A stretch of 64,000 bases of DNA from Streptosporangium sandarakinum (GTDB taxonomy: Bacteria; Actinomycetota; Actinomycetes; Streptosporangiales; Streptosporangiaceae): positions 2,976,001-3,040,000 of the forward strand of contig NZ_JACCCO010000001.1 of assembly GCF_013409935.1 (NCBI RefSeq), in the 5' to 3' direction. Positions 31,864 through 40,845 of the stretch are shown in pieces; positions within the stretch are counted from its first letter, which is position 1; each line of letters opens with the position of its first letter. Both the position numbers and the translations under genes were made by a program. The notes below the pieces were generated by a model that was given only the letters and a program-made list of their open reading frames with translations, was not told the origin of the DNA and made no database searches.

Positions 31864-34113
31864 ATGAGGAGTTCATTCGACCACCCCCGTCGGCTCAGGC
31901 GACTTGCCCTCGTCGGCGGCTTGGCGGCGACGCTGGCCCTCGGGACCGTGTCCGCCGCCGCCGGCGGTGTCCAGACCCAGGGATCGTCAGACGCGGGCCT
32001 GACGGCCACCGCGACCGGCGCGCCGAAGGACTACGACCAAGAGATCGTCGACCGGTTCGACTCGGCCAACTCCGTCGACCATATTCGGCGGCTCGCCGTG
32101 AACATCGGCCCGCGGCTGAACGGCACCCCGCAGGAGCGGGAGGGCGCGGAGTACATCGGCGGCGTCCTGAAGTCCTACGGCTTCGATGTGACCCTCCAGT
32201 CATGGGGTCCGGTCTCGACCAAGAGCGTCGCGAAGGTCACGTCCCCGAACGCCGACCTGCCGGGAGGACCGAACTGGCAGATGGCCGCGTCGACCAGCGC
32301 GAAGTTCACCGGCGATGACGCCGCCGTGGAGGGACGGGTCGTCTACGCCAAGACCGGCCAGTCCGCCGCGGACTTCCCCGCCGACACCGCGGGCAAGATC
32401 GTGATGATGGACTACAGCACCACCGCGTCGGTCCGCAACACCGCGGTGGTCAACGCGGTGAGCCAGGGCGCGGTCGCGGTCATCCTGGCCCACCCGGCCG
32501 GCAACAACGCGCCGCCGTCGTTCACGCTCACCACGGCCCAGCCGAACATCCCGGTGATGGGCGGCGGCAGCGCGCACCACACCTGGATCAAGGACCTTCT
32601 GGACAAGGGCCCGCTGACGCTGCGGATCACGACCAACCAGTACGTGAACCCGATGGGCACCAACGTCATCGGCATCCGGCACGCGGTCGGCGACCCGGAC
32701 GGCACCAAGGCTCCGATCGTCATGGTCGGCGCGCACATCGACTCGGTGCTGGGCGCGCCCGGCGCCCACGACGACGCCTCGGGCAACGGCGTCTCGCTGG
32801 AGATCGCCCGGGTCCTCAGCCAGTACCCGCTGGACAAGGAGCTGCGGATCGGCGGCTTCGGCGGTGAGGAGGGCGGCCTTCTCGGCGCGAAGGCGTACGT
32901 CAACACGCTGACCGCGGCGGAGAGGGCACGGTTCGTCGGCGAGTGGCAGATGGACATGGTCGGCACGCCGTACGAGCCGGCCCGGCTGTGGGCGCTGACC
33001 CCGAACGGCCAGTCGAACCACGTGGTCCAGGAGGCGTACAACGCGGGCGCGCGCGTCGGTTTCGACGGACTGCGGAACTGCAGGCTCGGGCAGAGCGACC
33101 ACCAGGCGTTCTTCGACGTGGGCATCCCGTCCTCGCTGTTCATCTGGCTCGACTACCGGCCGCCGACCCCGCCGGCCGTCTGCGGTCCGACCGGTGGGAC
33201 GTACGTCACCGAGCCGCAGTACCACAGGCCGACGGACACGATGGACAACATCAGCCCCGAGCGGCTGCAGATCACCCTTGACGTCGTGGGCGGCGCGGTG
33301 GCGCACAACGCGTTGAACGCGGTGACGGTGTCCGCGGTCTCCGACGGCGGCCGGCCGCTGGCCGGGGCGCCGGTGCGGGCCGACTGCGGCAACGGCCCGC
33401 GTGACCTGGGCGCCACCGGCGCCGACGGCCGGCTGCAGACGGTGCTCCCGCACGCCACCTGTGACTTCACCACGACCGTCGACGGCCGGGTGGCGAACGA
33501 GCGCGGTGTGTCGATCGCCGGTGACCAGGCGGTGAAGATGACCGTCGACCTCACGAAGCCGACGATCTCCCTCGCCATGCCCGCCGACGGCGCGGTCTTC
33601 ACGCTCGGGACGGCCGCGACCGCGTCCTACCGGTGCGATGACGACCTCGCCGGGGTCGCCACCTGTGCCGGCACGGTGCCCGACGGCAGCGCGCTCGACA
33701 CCTCCGCCGTGGGCTTCCACGAGTTCACCGTGAACGCCACCGACAAGGCCGGCAACGCAGCCGACAAGAAGGTGACCTACCAGGTCGTCTACCCCTGGAA
33801 GGCCCACTTCCCGGAGACGATGGACGGCAAGGCCGGCAGCGCCGTACCGATCAGGTTCGGCCTCGGCGGTGACCGCGGCCTGGACGTCATCGCCGCCGGC
33901 TACCCGGTCTCCCAGCCGGTGGCCTGCGACTCCGGGAAGGCGACCGGTACGGCCGAGCCGACCGGCGGCCCCGGGAACTCGAAGCTCGGCTACGGAGACG
34001 GTCGGTACAACTACGTGTGGAAGACCGACAAGCGGTGGTCCGGCACCTGCCGTACGTTCGAGCTGAAGCTCGATGACGGCAGCAGCCACTTCACCACCAT
34101 CAACCTGAAGTAA
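31864..34113 (+). CDS. Secreted M28-family metallopeptidase with C-terminal Ig-like and PxKF-like domains
   Basis: A 749-residue exported zinc aminopeptidase. A signal peptide (RRLRRLALVGGLAATLALG, cleavage near AAAGG) is followed by a protease-associated insert (GRVVYAKTG; AVAVILAHPAGNNAPP) and the catalytic domain: VGAHIDSVLGAPGAHDDASG (His and bridging Asp), GFGGEEGGLLGAKAY (catalytic Glu pair), WQMDMVG (Asp) and QYHRPTDTMDN (His). The C-terminal 230 residues contain a Big/Ig-like module (VGFHEFTVNATDKAGN) and a PxKF-like domain (KAGSAVPIRFGLGGDRGLDV), both common in exported actinobacterial enzymes. AGGGAG precedes the ATG. It likely acts on peptides outside the cell. Confidence 0.92.
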   Translation: MRSSFDHPRRLRRLALVGGLAATLALGTVSAAAGGVQTQGSSDAGLTATATGAPKDYDQEIVDRFDSANSVDHIRRLAVNIGPRLNGTPQEREGAEYIGGVLKSYGFDVTLQSWGPVSTKSVAKVTSPNADLPGGPNWQMAASTSAKFTGDDAAVEGRVVYAKTGQSAADFPADTAGKIVMMDYSTTASVRNTAVVNAVSQGAVAVILAHPAGNNAPPSFTLTTAQPNIPVMGGGSAHHTWIKDLLDKGPLTLRITTNQYVNPMGTNVIGIRHAVGDPDGTKAPIVMVGAHIDSVLGAPGAHDDASGNGVSLEIARVLSQYPLDKELRIGGFGGEEGGLLGAKAYVNTLTAAERARFVGEWQMDMVGTPYEPARLWALTPNGQSNHVVQEAYNAGARVGFDGLRNCRLGQSDHQAFFDVGIPSSLFIWLDYRPPTPPAVCGPTGGTYVTEPQYHRPTDTMDNISPERLQITLDVVGGAVAHNALNAVTVSAVSDGGRPLAGAPVRADCGNGPRDLGATGADGRLQTVLPHATCDFTTTVDGRVANERGVSIAGDQAVKMTVDLTKPTISLAMPADGAVFTLGTAATASYRCDDDLAGVATCAGTVPDGSALDTSAVGFHEFTVNATDKAGNAADKKVTYQVVYPWKAHFPETMDGKAGSAVPIRFGLGGDRGLDVIAAGYPVSQPVACDSGKATGTAEPTGGPGNSKLGYGDGRYNYVWKTDKRWSGTCRTFELKLDDGSSHFTTINLK

Positions 34114-34181
34114 CCGCGACACGACCCCGGCCGGGGAGCGGAGCCGGCATCGCGCCGCGCTCTCCGGCCGCGGACGCGGGG

Positions 34182-34210
34182 CCTCCGGGCGGCACGCCGC
34201 CGCCCGGAGG
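34182..34210. terminator. Hairpin between convergent genes
   Basis: CCTCCGGGCGG (34182-34192) and CCGCCCGGAGG (34200-34210) form a perfect 11-bp stem with a 7-base loop, 70 bases after the M28 stop. There is no T run, as is common for terminators of GC-rich actinobacteria. It could serve the convergent genes on both sides. Confidence 0.55.
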
Positions 34211-34293
34211 TCTCACGATCCGGCCACTCCCCGCTGGAGGCCGTCAGGCCGGCACGGCGTCGCAGACCCGGTGGCCGCGGCGCCGCACCACGA

Positions 34294-34557
34294 TCAGCCG
34301 GTGTAGGCCGGCCTGACGACGACGGGTTCCTTCGGGCCCGCCTTGGCCGTGGGCCGCTCCTCGGCCGGCGCCGGAGCGGGCGTGGGCCGTTCCTCGGCCG
34401 GCGCCGGAGCGGGCGTGGGCCGTTCCTCGGCCGGCGCCGGAGCGGGCGTGGCGGCCGGCTTCGCAGGCTCGGCCGCGGCCGCGCCCGAGAGACCCGCGAG
34501 GCCCGCGGTCAGGGCCAGCGCCGCGCCGATGCCGATGAGCGTGGCTTTGATCTTCAT
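34294..34557 (-). CDS. Small exported Pro/Ala/Glu repeat protein
   Basis: An 87-residue protein with a signal peptide (MKIKATLIGIGAALALTAGL, cleavage near GAAAAEP). The mature part is almost only repeats: three copies of the 11-residue unit PAPAPAEERPT (33-bp DNA repeats, about 34347-34448), then KAGPKEPVVVRPAYTG. Such a stiff, charged chain may span or coat the cell wall. The ATG at 34557 has CAGGGGAA ahead and was preferred over an ATG at 34578. It lies 29 bases downstream of the L,D-transpeptidase gene on the same strand, so it is probably co-transcribed with a cell-wall enzyme. Confidence 0.72.
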   Translation of the reverse strand: MKIKATLIGIGAALALTAGLAGLSGAAAAEPAKPAATPAPAPAEERPTPAPAPAEERPTPAPAPAEERPTAKAGPKEPVVVRPAYTG

Positions 34558-34586
34558 AGGATTCCCCTGTTCATTCAAGTCGGGCC

Positions 34587-35318
34587 TCAGCCCAGTACGA
34601 CGACCGGAGTACCGATCGCCAGGTTCTTCGCCATCCAGGTGATGTCGTCGTTGCTGATCCGGACGCAGCCATGGCTGGCCCGCGTGCCGATGGCAGAGGG
34701 CTTGTTCGTCCCGTGGATCGCCAGCTGGCCTGGGCCGCCGGCGAAGCTCTTCAGCACCGGTGAGAAGCCGCTCAGCCCGAAGGCGTAGGCGCCGTAGGCC
34801 CCGCCCTGGTCGACGGGTCGCACCAGCTCGGTGAAGAAGTAGCGACCCGGAGGCGTCGGCGTGCCCGCTTCGCCCGTCGCGACCTTGCCCGTCCTGACGG
34901 CCCTGTCGCCGTCATAGACCGTGAACCTGAACGCCCCGCGATCGATCTCCACCCGGTAGGCGGTCTCCGCGAGCGTCACGTCGGTGGCCTTGACCCAGCC
35001 CTTGCTGCCGTTCGGCCGGATCGGCAGCAGCACCTGGAGCCACTCGCCCTCGTCACGTTCCACCAGGAAGACACGCACCGCGCCGTAGTCGTTGGGACTC
35101 GTGATCGTCCTCTGTGCCACCCCCTCCTTGCTTCCGTAGACCGTGATCCGAGATCCCTTGACGCTCGCGATCTTCGAACTGCCACTGCCCACCGGCTCGG
35201 ACCGTGCGGCACTGCCCACCGGCTCGGATCGTGCGGCGCTGCCCGCGCTGCCCCCACAGCCGGTCAGCAGGAAGGCGAGTGTCGCCGCAGCAGCCGTACG
35301 AAGCAGGTTGGTTCTCAC
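34587..35318 (-). CDS. L,D-transpeptidase (YkuD domain lipoprotein)
   Basis: A 243-residue exported cell-wall cross-linking enzyme that acts on peptidoglycan stems or attaches proteins. The start has a lipoprotein signal with lipobox LLTGC (residues 17-21), then a Ser/Gly linker containing a 27-bp tandem duplication (35188-35241, two mismatches) coding for ARSEPVGSA repeats. An SH3-like region (residues 50-105) precedes the YkuD domain, whose catalytic signature is IHGTNKPSAIG and ASHGCVRISNDD (Cys nucleophile, His and Arg). The start GTG at 35318 is weakly supported by its ribosome-binding site. It is divergent from a two-component system with a perfect dyad in between. Confidence 0.9.
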   Translation of the reverse strand: MRTNLLRTAAAATLAFLLTGCGGSAGSAARSEPVGSAARSEPVGSGSSKIASVKGSRITVYGSKEGVAQRTITSPNDYGAVRVFLVERDEGEWLQVLLPIRPNGSKGWVKATDVTLAETAYRVEIDRGAFRFTVYDGDRAVRTGKVATGEAGTPTPPGRYFFTELVRPVDQGGAYGAYAFGLSGFSPVLKSFAGGPGQLAIHGTNKPSAIGTRASHGCVRISNDDITWMAKNLAIGTPVVVLG

Positions 35319-35371
35319 CTGCCGCAGCCTGGCGACAGAATGTGTGGAACCTGTTTGCTTGTCATGCAGAT

Positions 35372-35394
35372 CCCATGTGCACCCCTGACATGGG
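35372..35394. promoter_or_regulatory. Perfect dyad between L,D-transpeptidase and response regulator genes
   Basis: CCCATGT-N9-ACATGGG is a perfect 7-bp inverted repeat in the 90-base divergent region, 54 bases from the transpeptidase start and 15 bases from the response regulator start. OmpR-type regulators bind direct or inverted repeats in such places, so autoregulation and control of the transpeptidase are plausible. Confidence 0.5.
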
Positions 35395-35408
35395 CATAAC
35401 CTCAGCCC

Positions 35409-36095
35409 ATGTGCGCGTACGTGCTGGTCGCCGAGGACGATCCCAAGCAGGCCGAACTGCTCAGGCGATATCTGGAGCAGGAGGGCCACGAGGTCCTCGT
35501 CGTGCACGACGGGCGTTCCGCGATCGACGAGGCGCGGCGGGCGGATCCCGGCCTCGTGGTACTCGACGTGATGATGCCGAAGGTCGACGGGTTGGACGTC
35601 TGCCGGGTGCTGCGCGCCGAGTCCGACCTGCCGATCCTGATGCTGACCGCCAGGTCCACCGAGGACGATCTGCTGCTGGGGCTCGACCTCGGCGCTGACG
35701 ACTATGTCGCCAAGCCGTACAGCCCGCGTGAGCTGATGGCCCGCGTGCGGACCCTGCTGCGCCGCACCGGGAGGTCCCACGGCGCCGATCGGCAGGTGTT
35801 CCAGGTGGGTGATCTCCTCGTGGACCCGGTCAGGCACACCGTCACCGCGGCGGACACGCTGGTGGACTGCACACTCGCGGAGTTCCGGATCATCGAGACG
35901 CTGGCCGCCGAGCCGGAACGGGTGTTCACCAGGAAGCAGTTGCTGGAGCGCATCCATGGTTTCGACAGGTTCATCACCGAACGCACGGTCGACGTGCACG
36001 TGATGAACCTGCGTAAGAAGATCGAGTCTGATCCGCGCCGCCCGGTCCGGCTGCTGACCGTGTACGGCGTCGGCTACAAACTGACCCGCGCATGA
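35409..36095 (+). CDS. OmpR-family response regulator
   Basis: A 228-residue two-domain regulator. The receiver has EDDPKQAE (acidic pair), LVVLDVMMPKVDG (phospho-accepting Asp), ILMLTAR (Thr) and YVAKPYSPREL (Lys). The DNA-binding winged helix shows CTLAEFRIIETLAAEPERVFTR and TERTVDVHVMNLRKKIE, then YGVGYKL. The ATG lies only about 15 bases from the end of the dyad, with no obvious ribosome-binding site, so the message may be leaderless. It overlaps the kinase gene by ATGA. Confidence 0.93.
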   Translation: MCAYVLVAEDDPKQAELLRRYLEQEGHEVLVVHDGRSAIDEARRADPGLVVLDVMMPKVDGLDVCRVLRAESDLPILMLTARSTEDDLLLGLDLGADDYVAKPYSPRELMARVRTLLRRTGRSHGADRQVFQVGDLLVDPVRHTVTAADTLVDCTLAEFRIIETLAAEPERVFTRKQLLERIHGFDRFITERTVDVHVMNLRKKIESDPRRPVRLLTVYGVGYKLTRA

Positions 36096-37915
36096 GGTCG
36101 TTGTTCGCCAGACTGCTCACGAGTTCGGCTGTCGTGGCGGTCTGCTCGATCACGGCGACCGCGTGGCTGGCCGCCAGCAGCACCTCCGGCGCCATCCAGC
36201 AAGAGCAGGGCCAGACGCTGGCCAGCGACGCCCGGATCAACAACAGCCTGCTCGGCTACGCCTCCCGCCATCCGGACTGGTCGGGCGTGGCCGGAACCCT
36301 GCGCGACCTCGCCGCCCAGAACGGCCGCCGCATCGCGCTGGTCACCGAGAGCGGCGCCCTCATCGCCGACTCGGCGACCGCCGGGACCCCACTGCCCGCC
36401 AAGGTGTCGGCCGTCGTCGACCCGCTGGCCGTGGACGTGACCCTGGTGCCGGGGGCGGCCAGGGACCGCATCGATCCACGCGCGGTAGGCCCTTTCCTGC
36501 TGTCCGCCCGTGATCGCGCCCGGCTGAGGAAGGCCGCCGACACCTACGCCGCCTGTGCGGGCCGCACCGGGCAGGCCGTACAGGTGACCGTCTCGAACAC
36601 CGGCAGGCCCCTCGTCACGACGCTCAGCCAGGGGGGCGGTCAGGAGCCGAGCCCGATGCCGAGCCCGGTACCGAGCCCGGTGCCGGCTGAGGCCCCCGCC
36701 GTGGTGGACGTCTGCGACGCCACCGTCTTCAGCACGCCGACGCGCACCGAGAAGGCCGCGTTGAAACAGCTCAACCTCCTGGTCGGCAAGTGTCTCAAGG
36801 GCAAGGGCAAGGACGCGGGAAGGGGCTCGGTCGGCCTTGACCTCACCTGGGTCTCCAGGGAGAAACAGCCGATGCCGCCGGTCGCCGAACCCGATCAGGT
36901 GATCTCCTCCTGCATCGTCACCGCCCGCAGAGAACAACTCGACCCCTACGTCGCCCCCGCGGCGTATCTGTACATCGGCTCCCCCGCCGAGGGCACCGGC
37001 CAGCGCATCCCGCTGCCCTCGATCGCCGGTGCCGCCCTCCTCGTGCTCGTGCTGACCGTGGGCGTGAGCGTCATGGCGGCCAGACGCCTGGTCAAGCCCG
37101 TCAACGCGCTCACCCACGCCGCGCAGCGGATGCGTGACGGGGACAGCTCCGCCCGCGTCACGGTCAGGACCACCGGCGAGATCAGCGAGCTCGCCACGGC
37201 GTTCAACGAGATGTCGGAACACCTCCAGCGCATGGAGGAGCAGCGAAAGGCCATGGTCAGCGACATCTCCCACGAGCTGCGCACGCCGCTGAGCAACCTC
37301 AGAGGCTGGCTGGAGGCCACCCAGGACGGCGTCGCCGAGTTGGACCCCGCACTGATCGCCTCGCTGGTCGAGGAGATCCTGCTGTTGCAGCACATCGTCG
37401 ACGATCTTCAGGAGCTCGCCCTCGCCGACGCGGGCAAGCTCCGCCTGCACGTCGAACCCCTTCACCTCGGCGACCTTCTCGACCAGGTGACCACCGCTCA
37501 CCGTGGCCGGGCCGAAGCCGCGGGGCTCACGCTGACCCCCGTGGTCACCGATGACCCTCCGCTGACCGCGGATCCGGTACGGCTCCGCCAGGCCATCGGC
37601 AACCTGGTGACCAACTCCCTGCGCTACACGCCACGCGGCGGGCACATCACGCTGGGCGCCCGCCAGGATGGCGACCAGGTCGTCATCGAGGTGACCGACA
37701 CGGGGGTCGGGATCCGCGCCGAGCACCTCCCCCACGTCTTCGACCGGTTCTGGCGGGCGGAGAAGTCCCGCAACCGCCAGACCGGCGGCAGCGGGCTCGG
37801 ACTCGCCATCGTGCGCAACCTGGCCGAGGCGCACGGCGGCACGGCCACGGTCGCCAGCGTGCCAGGTGTCCGCACGACGTTCACTCTGCGTCTCCCGTCG
37901 CAGCAGGACCCATGA
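36092..37915 (+). CDS. Two-component sensor histidine kinase
   Basis: A 607-residue kinase partnered with the preceding regulator. One N-terminal membrane helix (SAVVAVCSITATAWLAAS), a large extracellular part of about 280 residues with a PSPMPSPVPSPVPAE proline stretch and four Cys, a second helix (GAALLVLVLTVGVSVMAA), HAMP, then HisKA (SDISHELRTPLSNLRGW) and ATPase domain (IGNLVTNSLRYTPRGG; TDTGVGIRAEHLPHVFDRF; GSGLGLAIVRNL). It resembles BaeS-like kinases with an enlarged sensor. The divergent L,D-transpeptidase and the large outer domain suggest sensing of cell-envelope stress; this is inference. Confidence 0.92.
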   Translation: MRSLFARLLTSSAVVAVCSITATAWLAASSTSGAIQQEQGQTLASDARINNSLLGYASRHPDWSGVAGTLRDLAAQNGRRIALVTESGALIADSATAGTPLPAKVSAVVDPLAVDVTLVPGAARDRIDPRAVGPFLLSARDRARLRKAADTYAACAGRTGQAVQVTVSNTGRPLVTTLSQGGGQEPSPMPSPVPSPVPAEAPAVVDVCDATVFSTPTRTEKAALKQLNLLVGKCLKGKGKDAGRGSVGLDLTWVSREKQPMPPVAEPDQVISSCIVTARREQLDPYVAPAAYLYIGSPAEGTGQRIPLPSIAGAALLVLVLTVGVSVMAARRLVKPVNALTHAAQRMRDGDSSARVTVRTTGEISELATAFNEMSEHLQRMEEQRKAMVSDISHELRTPLSNLRGWLEATQDGVAELDPALIASLVEEILLLQHIVDDLQELALADAGKLRLHVEPLHLGDLLDQVTTAHRGRAEAAGLTLTPVVTDDPPLTADPVRLRQAIGNLVTNSLRYTPRGGHITLGARQDGDQVVIEVTDTGVGIRAEHLPHVFDRFWRAEKSRNRQTGGSGLGLAIVRNLAEAHGGTATVASVPGVRTTFTLRLPSQQDP

Positions 37916-38234
37916 AGGCCCGCCGTGTCACCCGGAATCGACGTCCGTCCTCGACGGATCCGCCCCCCTGACGACGCCCTTCTGGCCTGGAAACGCGTTT
38001 GCCGTTCCCGAACCGGAGCGCGCTCGACCACTCGCCCGTGTCAGAGGCGCGCCCGTCTCACCAACCGGGAACGCATCGGCCCTGAGCCCGTGTGGGACAC
38101 CGATCGCCGGTGCGGTTCTCGATCTCGTACGCGGCCATGAGCCGGCGTACCGCGGCGCGCGAGAAGGGCTCGCGCCGAGCGCGGCCGGCTTCCGCTTCGG
38201 GACCGGCCACGGGCAGGAACCGCTGGGGTGTGGA
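37916..38234. other. Non-coding gap
   Basis: About 320 bases between the kinase gene and the convergent serine hydrolase gene. I see no gene with good codon use on either strand and no T-rich terminator; short GC-rich dyads around 38135-38190 could act as transcription stops. Confidence 0.4.
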
Positions 38235-39317
38235 TCAGCGTGAGGGGCGGCAGAGCGCGGCGTCGAGGGTGGCGAAGAGATGCTCGTCGCCCTTCGGCGT
38301 GCCGGTGACGTAGACGGTCGCGGCCTTGCCCGCGCGGTTGCGCCCGCTCAGCACACGGGTGCCCGGCAGGCCGCCGTCGTGCATCCAGGCGGGGCCGCAG
38401 CTCAGCTGATAGGTGTACAGGCCAAGGCCGTAGCGGCTGCCCTTGGGGTCGGAGGCGGGCACCGGGTCGGCGAGCATCGTACGCAGGGTCACCTCGGGGA
38501 TGGACTGCCAGAAGCGGTTGAGGTCTTCCGGGGTGGAGATGAGGCCGCCGCCGGCGCCGAAGGCGTAGCCGGGCAGTCGGGTGGTGTCCGTCTCCCCGGA
38601 CCGCGGGGAGGCGGGGTTGATGCCGTAGGTGTGTGCGTGCCGGTCGCGGATGCCGAGTTCGCCGTTCTTCGGCCAGTAGGTGCCGGGCAGGCCCTTCAGC
38701 ACGCCGTCCTCGGTCACCTCGCGGAAGTCCTTGCCCGTCACCTTCTGGATCAGCATGCCGGCCACCAGATAGTTGGTGTTGGAGTAGAACCACCGCTCGC
38801 CCGGTTCGCCGACCATGGGGCGGGTCAAGGCGAGCGCGAGGTGATCGGCGGGAATGGCGGGCTTGGTCCAGTCGACCAGGTCGAAGTACTCCGGCAAGCC
38901 GCTGGTGTGCTTCAGCAGCTGACGGACGGTGACACGCGCACCGTGCAACGAGCCGGGCAGGTAGTGCTCGACCTGCTCATCCAGGTCCAGCTTGCCACCG
39001 TCGACCAGCCGCATCACCGCCGTCGCGATCACCGGTTTGGTGACGCTCGCCGCGCGGAACCGGCCGTCCCCGCCGACCATCGGCCTGCCGGTGCCACGCT
39101 GCGCGGTGCCGGAAGTCCACGTCGTCGTGCGGCCATCGCGGTCACGCACGGAAAGCACCGCACCGGCCATGCCGTCCTGCTTTGTCAGCCGGTCCACCTG
39201 CTGCTGGACGGCCTTGCCACCGGAGACGGCGACGCCGGTGGCCAAGGCCGGCGAGGCAGCGCCCAGGAGGACGGCGAAGGCCGTGCCGGCGGCCGCGACG
39301 GCAAGAAGCTTACGCAT
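38235..39317 (-). CDS. Secreted serine hydrolase of the beta-lactamase/D-Ala-D-Ala carboxypeptidase type
   Basis: A 360-residue exported class-C-like serine hydrolase. A signal peptide (LLAVAAAGTAFAVLLGAAS, cleavage near ALATG) precedes the catalytic domain. The nucleophile motif is ASVTKP (S91, K94), the Tyr motif is FYSNTNYLVAGML, and HDGGLPGT stands in for the KTG triad, as in DD-peptidase/esterase relatives. AAGGAGATCC precedes the ATG. It could trim cell-wall peptides or act as an esterase; the family is too broad to tell. A 355-base gap lies upstream. Confidence 0.92.
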   Translation of the reverse strand: MRKLLAVAAAGTAFAVLLGAASPALATGVAVSGGKAVQQQVDRLTKQDGMAGAVLSVRDRDGRTTTWTSGTAQRGTGRPMVGGDGRFRAASVTKPVIATAVMRLVDGGKLDLDEQVEHYLPGSLHGARVTVRQLLKHTSGLPEYFDLVDWTKPAIPADHLALALTRPMVGEPGERWFYSNTNYLVAGMLIQKVTGKDFREVTEDGVLKGLPGTYWPKNGELGIRDRHAHTYGINPASPRSGETDTTRLPGYAFGAGGGLISTPEDLNRFWQSIPEVTLRTMLADPVPASDPKGSRYGLGLYTYQLSCGPAWMHDGGLPGTRVLSGRNRAGKAATVYVTGTPKGDEHLFATLDAALCRPSR

Positions 39318-39672
39318 TGAGAGGATCTCCTTGTACGTGAGGTGATGCCTCTATCCTTCGGTTTTCGCATTCGAAGATCAGTCATGCCGTCAGGGTTGTT
39401 CACGGTGGGGCCTGCACTACCAAGCCGGGTCCGTCCGGTGAGCGGCTCTGCCGCGGATTCGCCGGTGGCGAAACGTCCCGAGAGGCGCCACGCCGGCAAC
39501 CGCCTCCGGCTGGTCGTTCGGGAAATCCCCGCCTTCCGCCTTCCGCGGAGTTTCGGAGCGATGCTCAACGGATGGCGACAGCCTCGGTGGGCGGGGGCTT
39601 GCGTGGGCGGACTTCCCGTCCAGCGTATGGGGCACCGAACCGGCAATGACCGTGGCCGCGTGGCCCTGTCGT
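39318..39672. other. Non-coding gap upstream of the serine hydrolase gene
   Basis: About 355 bases with no convincing gene. The part next to the hydrolase (39330-39400) is moderately AT-rich and probably contains its promoter. CCTTCCGCCTTCCGCGG near 39535 is a short direct repeat. A plus-strand frame at 39342-39695 has poor codon use and was not accepted. Confidence 0.4.
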
Positions 39673-40845
39673 TCAACGGTCCGGGTCGTGAATGACGGCC
39701 CACTTGTCACCGCGCTTGAAGTAGAGCATCTCCGTATCCGTGTAGAGGGTGGGGGATGCCTTGCGGTCGTTGCGAATCCACAGCCTGCCGGCCCGTGATG
39801 TGGCGAGATCGAAGATCACTGAGGCCTTCCGTCCCTGCTCGTCGACCTGATCCATGGTGACGAAGCGGTCGGCCACGAGTGACCGGGGGCTGTCGCCCGG
39901 CAGGTCCAGAACCCGGCTGCCGTCGCGGCGGGTCGCCCGGTTGCCGGTGAGGCACCAGGTCACATCGCACCGCGCCCGCGCCGGATCTTTCAGCCGCTCC
40001 CCGGTGCTCAGGTTGAGCAGATTCGTCATGGCCCCCGGGCCATCGGCGGGACGCCCAGCCCAGGGCCAGGAGAAGAGGCGCAGCCCCTTCGTACCCGGGA
40101 CGGACGACGGTTCGCCGCCCGCCACCGGAACCTGGTTGACGCCCCCCGACTTGATCGACGACCAGAAGATCCTGCCGCCTCCGACGGCCAGGTCCACACC
40201 GTGAATGGTGTCCCCGTTCACCTTGTCCACATCCAGTTCGGCCGGGAACGAGACCACGGTGCGGGGAGTGCCCCCGGTCATCGGAATCGTCATGATGTGG
40301 ATGTCTCGGTTCACGTACTTGAACCAGGCGATCACGCCGTCGCCCACCGCCGGCGAGTCCACCGGCGCGATGGGGCGGTCGATGACGGCCAGGCGCCGAA
40401 AGGTCTGCGACTCCAGGTGATAAGCCCACAACTCAGGCGCGCGATCGTAGCCCTTCTTCGACACGTACCCGAGCATGGTGCGTGAATCGATGAACCGCTT
40501 CGGTGTGAACGCCTTACCGTTCGGGACCTTCCGGGGGACCTCCGCGATCACCGAAGGCAGCACCTGTTCCAGCGGCGGCGCGATCTCCTCCACGATCCGT
40601 GGTTCATGAACGTACGGCGTAGGCTTGGCCGCGGTGGCGGGTCGCTGCTCGGAAGCCCACCATGTCACGCCTGACGCCGCCCAGATCGCCAGGCAGGTGG
40701 CCATCGCGGTCGCCAGCACCAGGCCACGGCGGCCGCGCCGGGTCCGCCCCACGGTCACCTGGCGCAGCAGATCCGGCGGAGTGGCCGGGATCCGCGTCTC
40801 CGCGCGGGCGAACGTACGGCGCAGCGCCTCTTCGACGTCGTTCAT
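39673..40845 (-). CDS. Membrane-anchored protein with beta-propeller-like outer domain, partner of SigE-type sigma factor
   Basis: A 390-residue protein. The N-terminal cytoplasmic part (DVEEALRRTFARAETRIP) resembles short anti-sigma segments, followed by one membrane helix at about residues 41-62 (LVLATAMATCLAIWAASGVTWW) and a 320-residue outer domain. This contains repeated blades such as ELWAYHLESQTFRRLAVIDRP, GVIAWFKYVNRDIHIMTIPM and GRIFWSSIKSGGVNQVPVAGG, like TolB-type propellers. Translation is coupled to the sigma gene by ATGA. It is probably the sensor or anti-sigma partner. The exact family is not recognised. Confidence 0.78.
   Translation of the reverse strand: MNDVEEALRRTFARAETRIPATPPDLLRQVTVGRTRRGRRGLVLATAMATCLAIWAASGVTWWASEQRPATAAKPTPYVHEPRIVEEIAPPLEQVLPSVIAEVPRKVPNGKAFTPKRFIDSRTMLGYVSKKGYDRAPELWAYHLESQTFRRLAVIDRPIAPVDSPAVGDGVIAWFKYVNRDIHIMTIPMTGGTPRTVVSFPAELDVDKVNGDTIHGVDLAVGGGRIFWSSIKSGGVNQVPVAGGEPSSVPGTKGLRLFSWPWAGRPADGPGAMTNLLNLSTGERLKDPARARCDVTWCLTGNRATRRDGSRVLDLPGDSPRSLVADRFVTMDQVDEQGRKASVIFDLATSRAGRLWIRNDRKASPTLYTDTEMLYFKRGDKWAVIHDPDR

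Noticed and set aside
32200..34122. 640-residue open frame on the minus strand opposite the M28 peptidase
   Set aside because: It is a GC-rich shadow: Val/Arg/Gly-rich composition, no motif, and the plus strand carries clear peptidase motifs and a signal peptide.
34347..34448. 33-bp tandem repeats considered as a CRISPR-like array
   Set aside because: The units are contiguous without unique spacers and are in frame with a signal-peptide protein.
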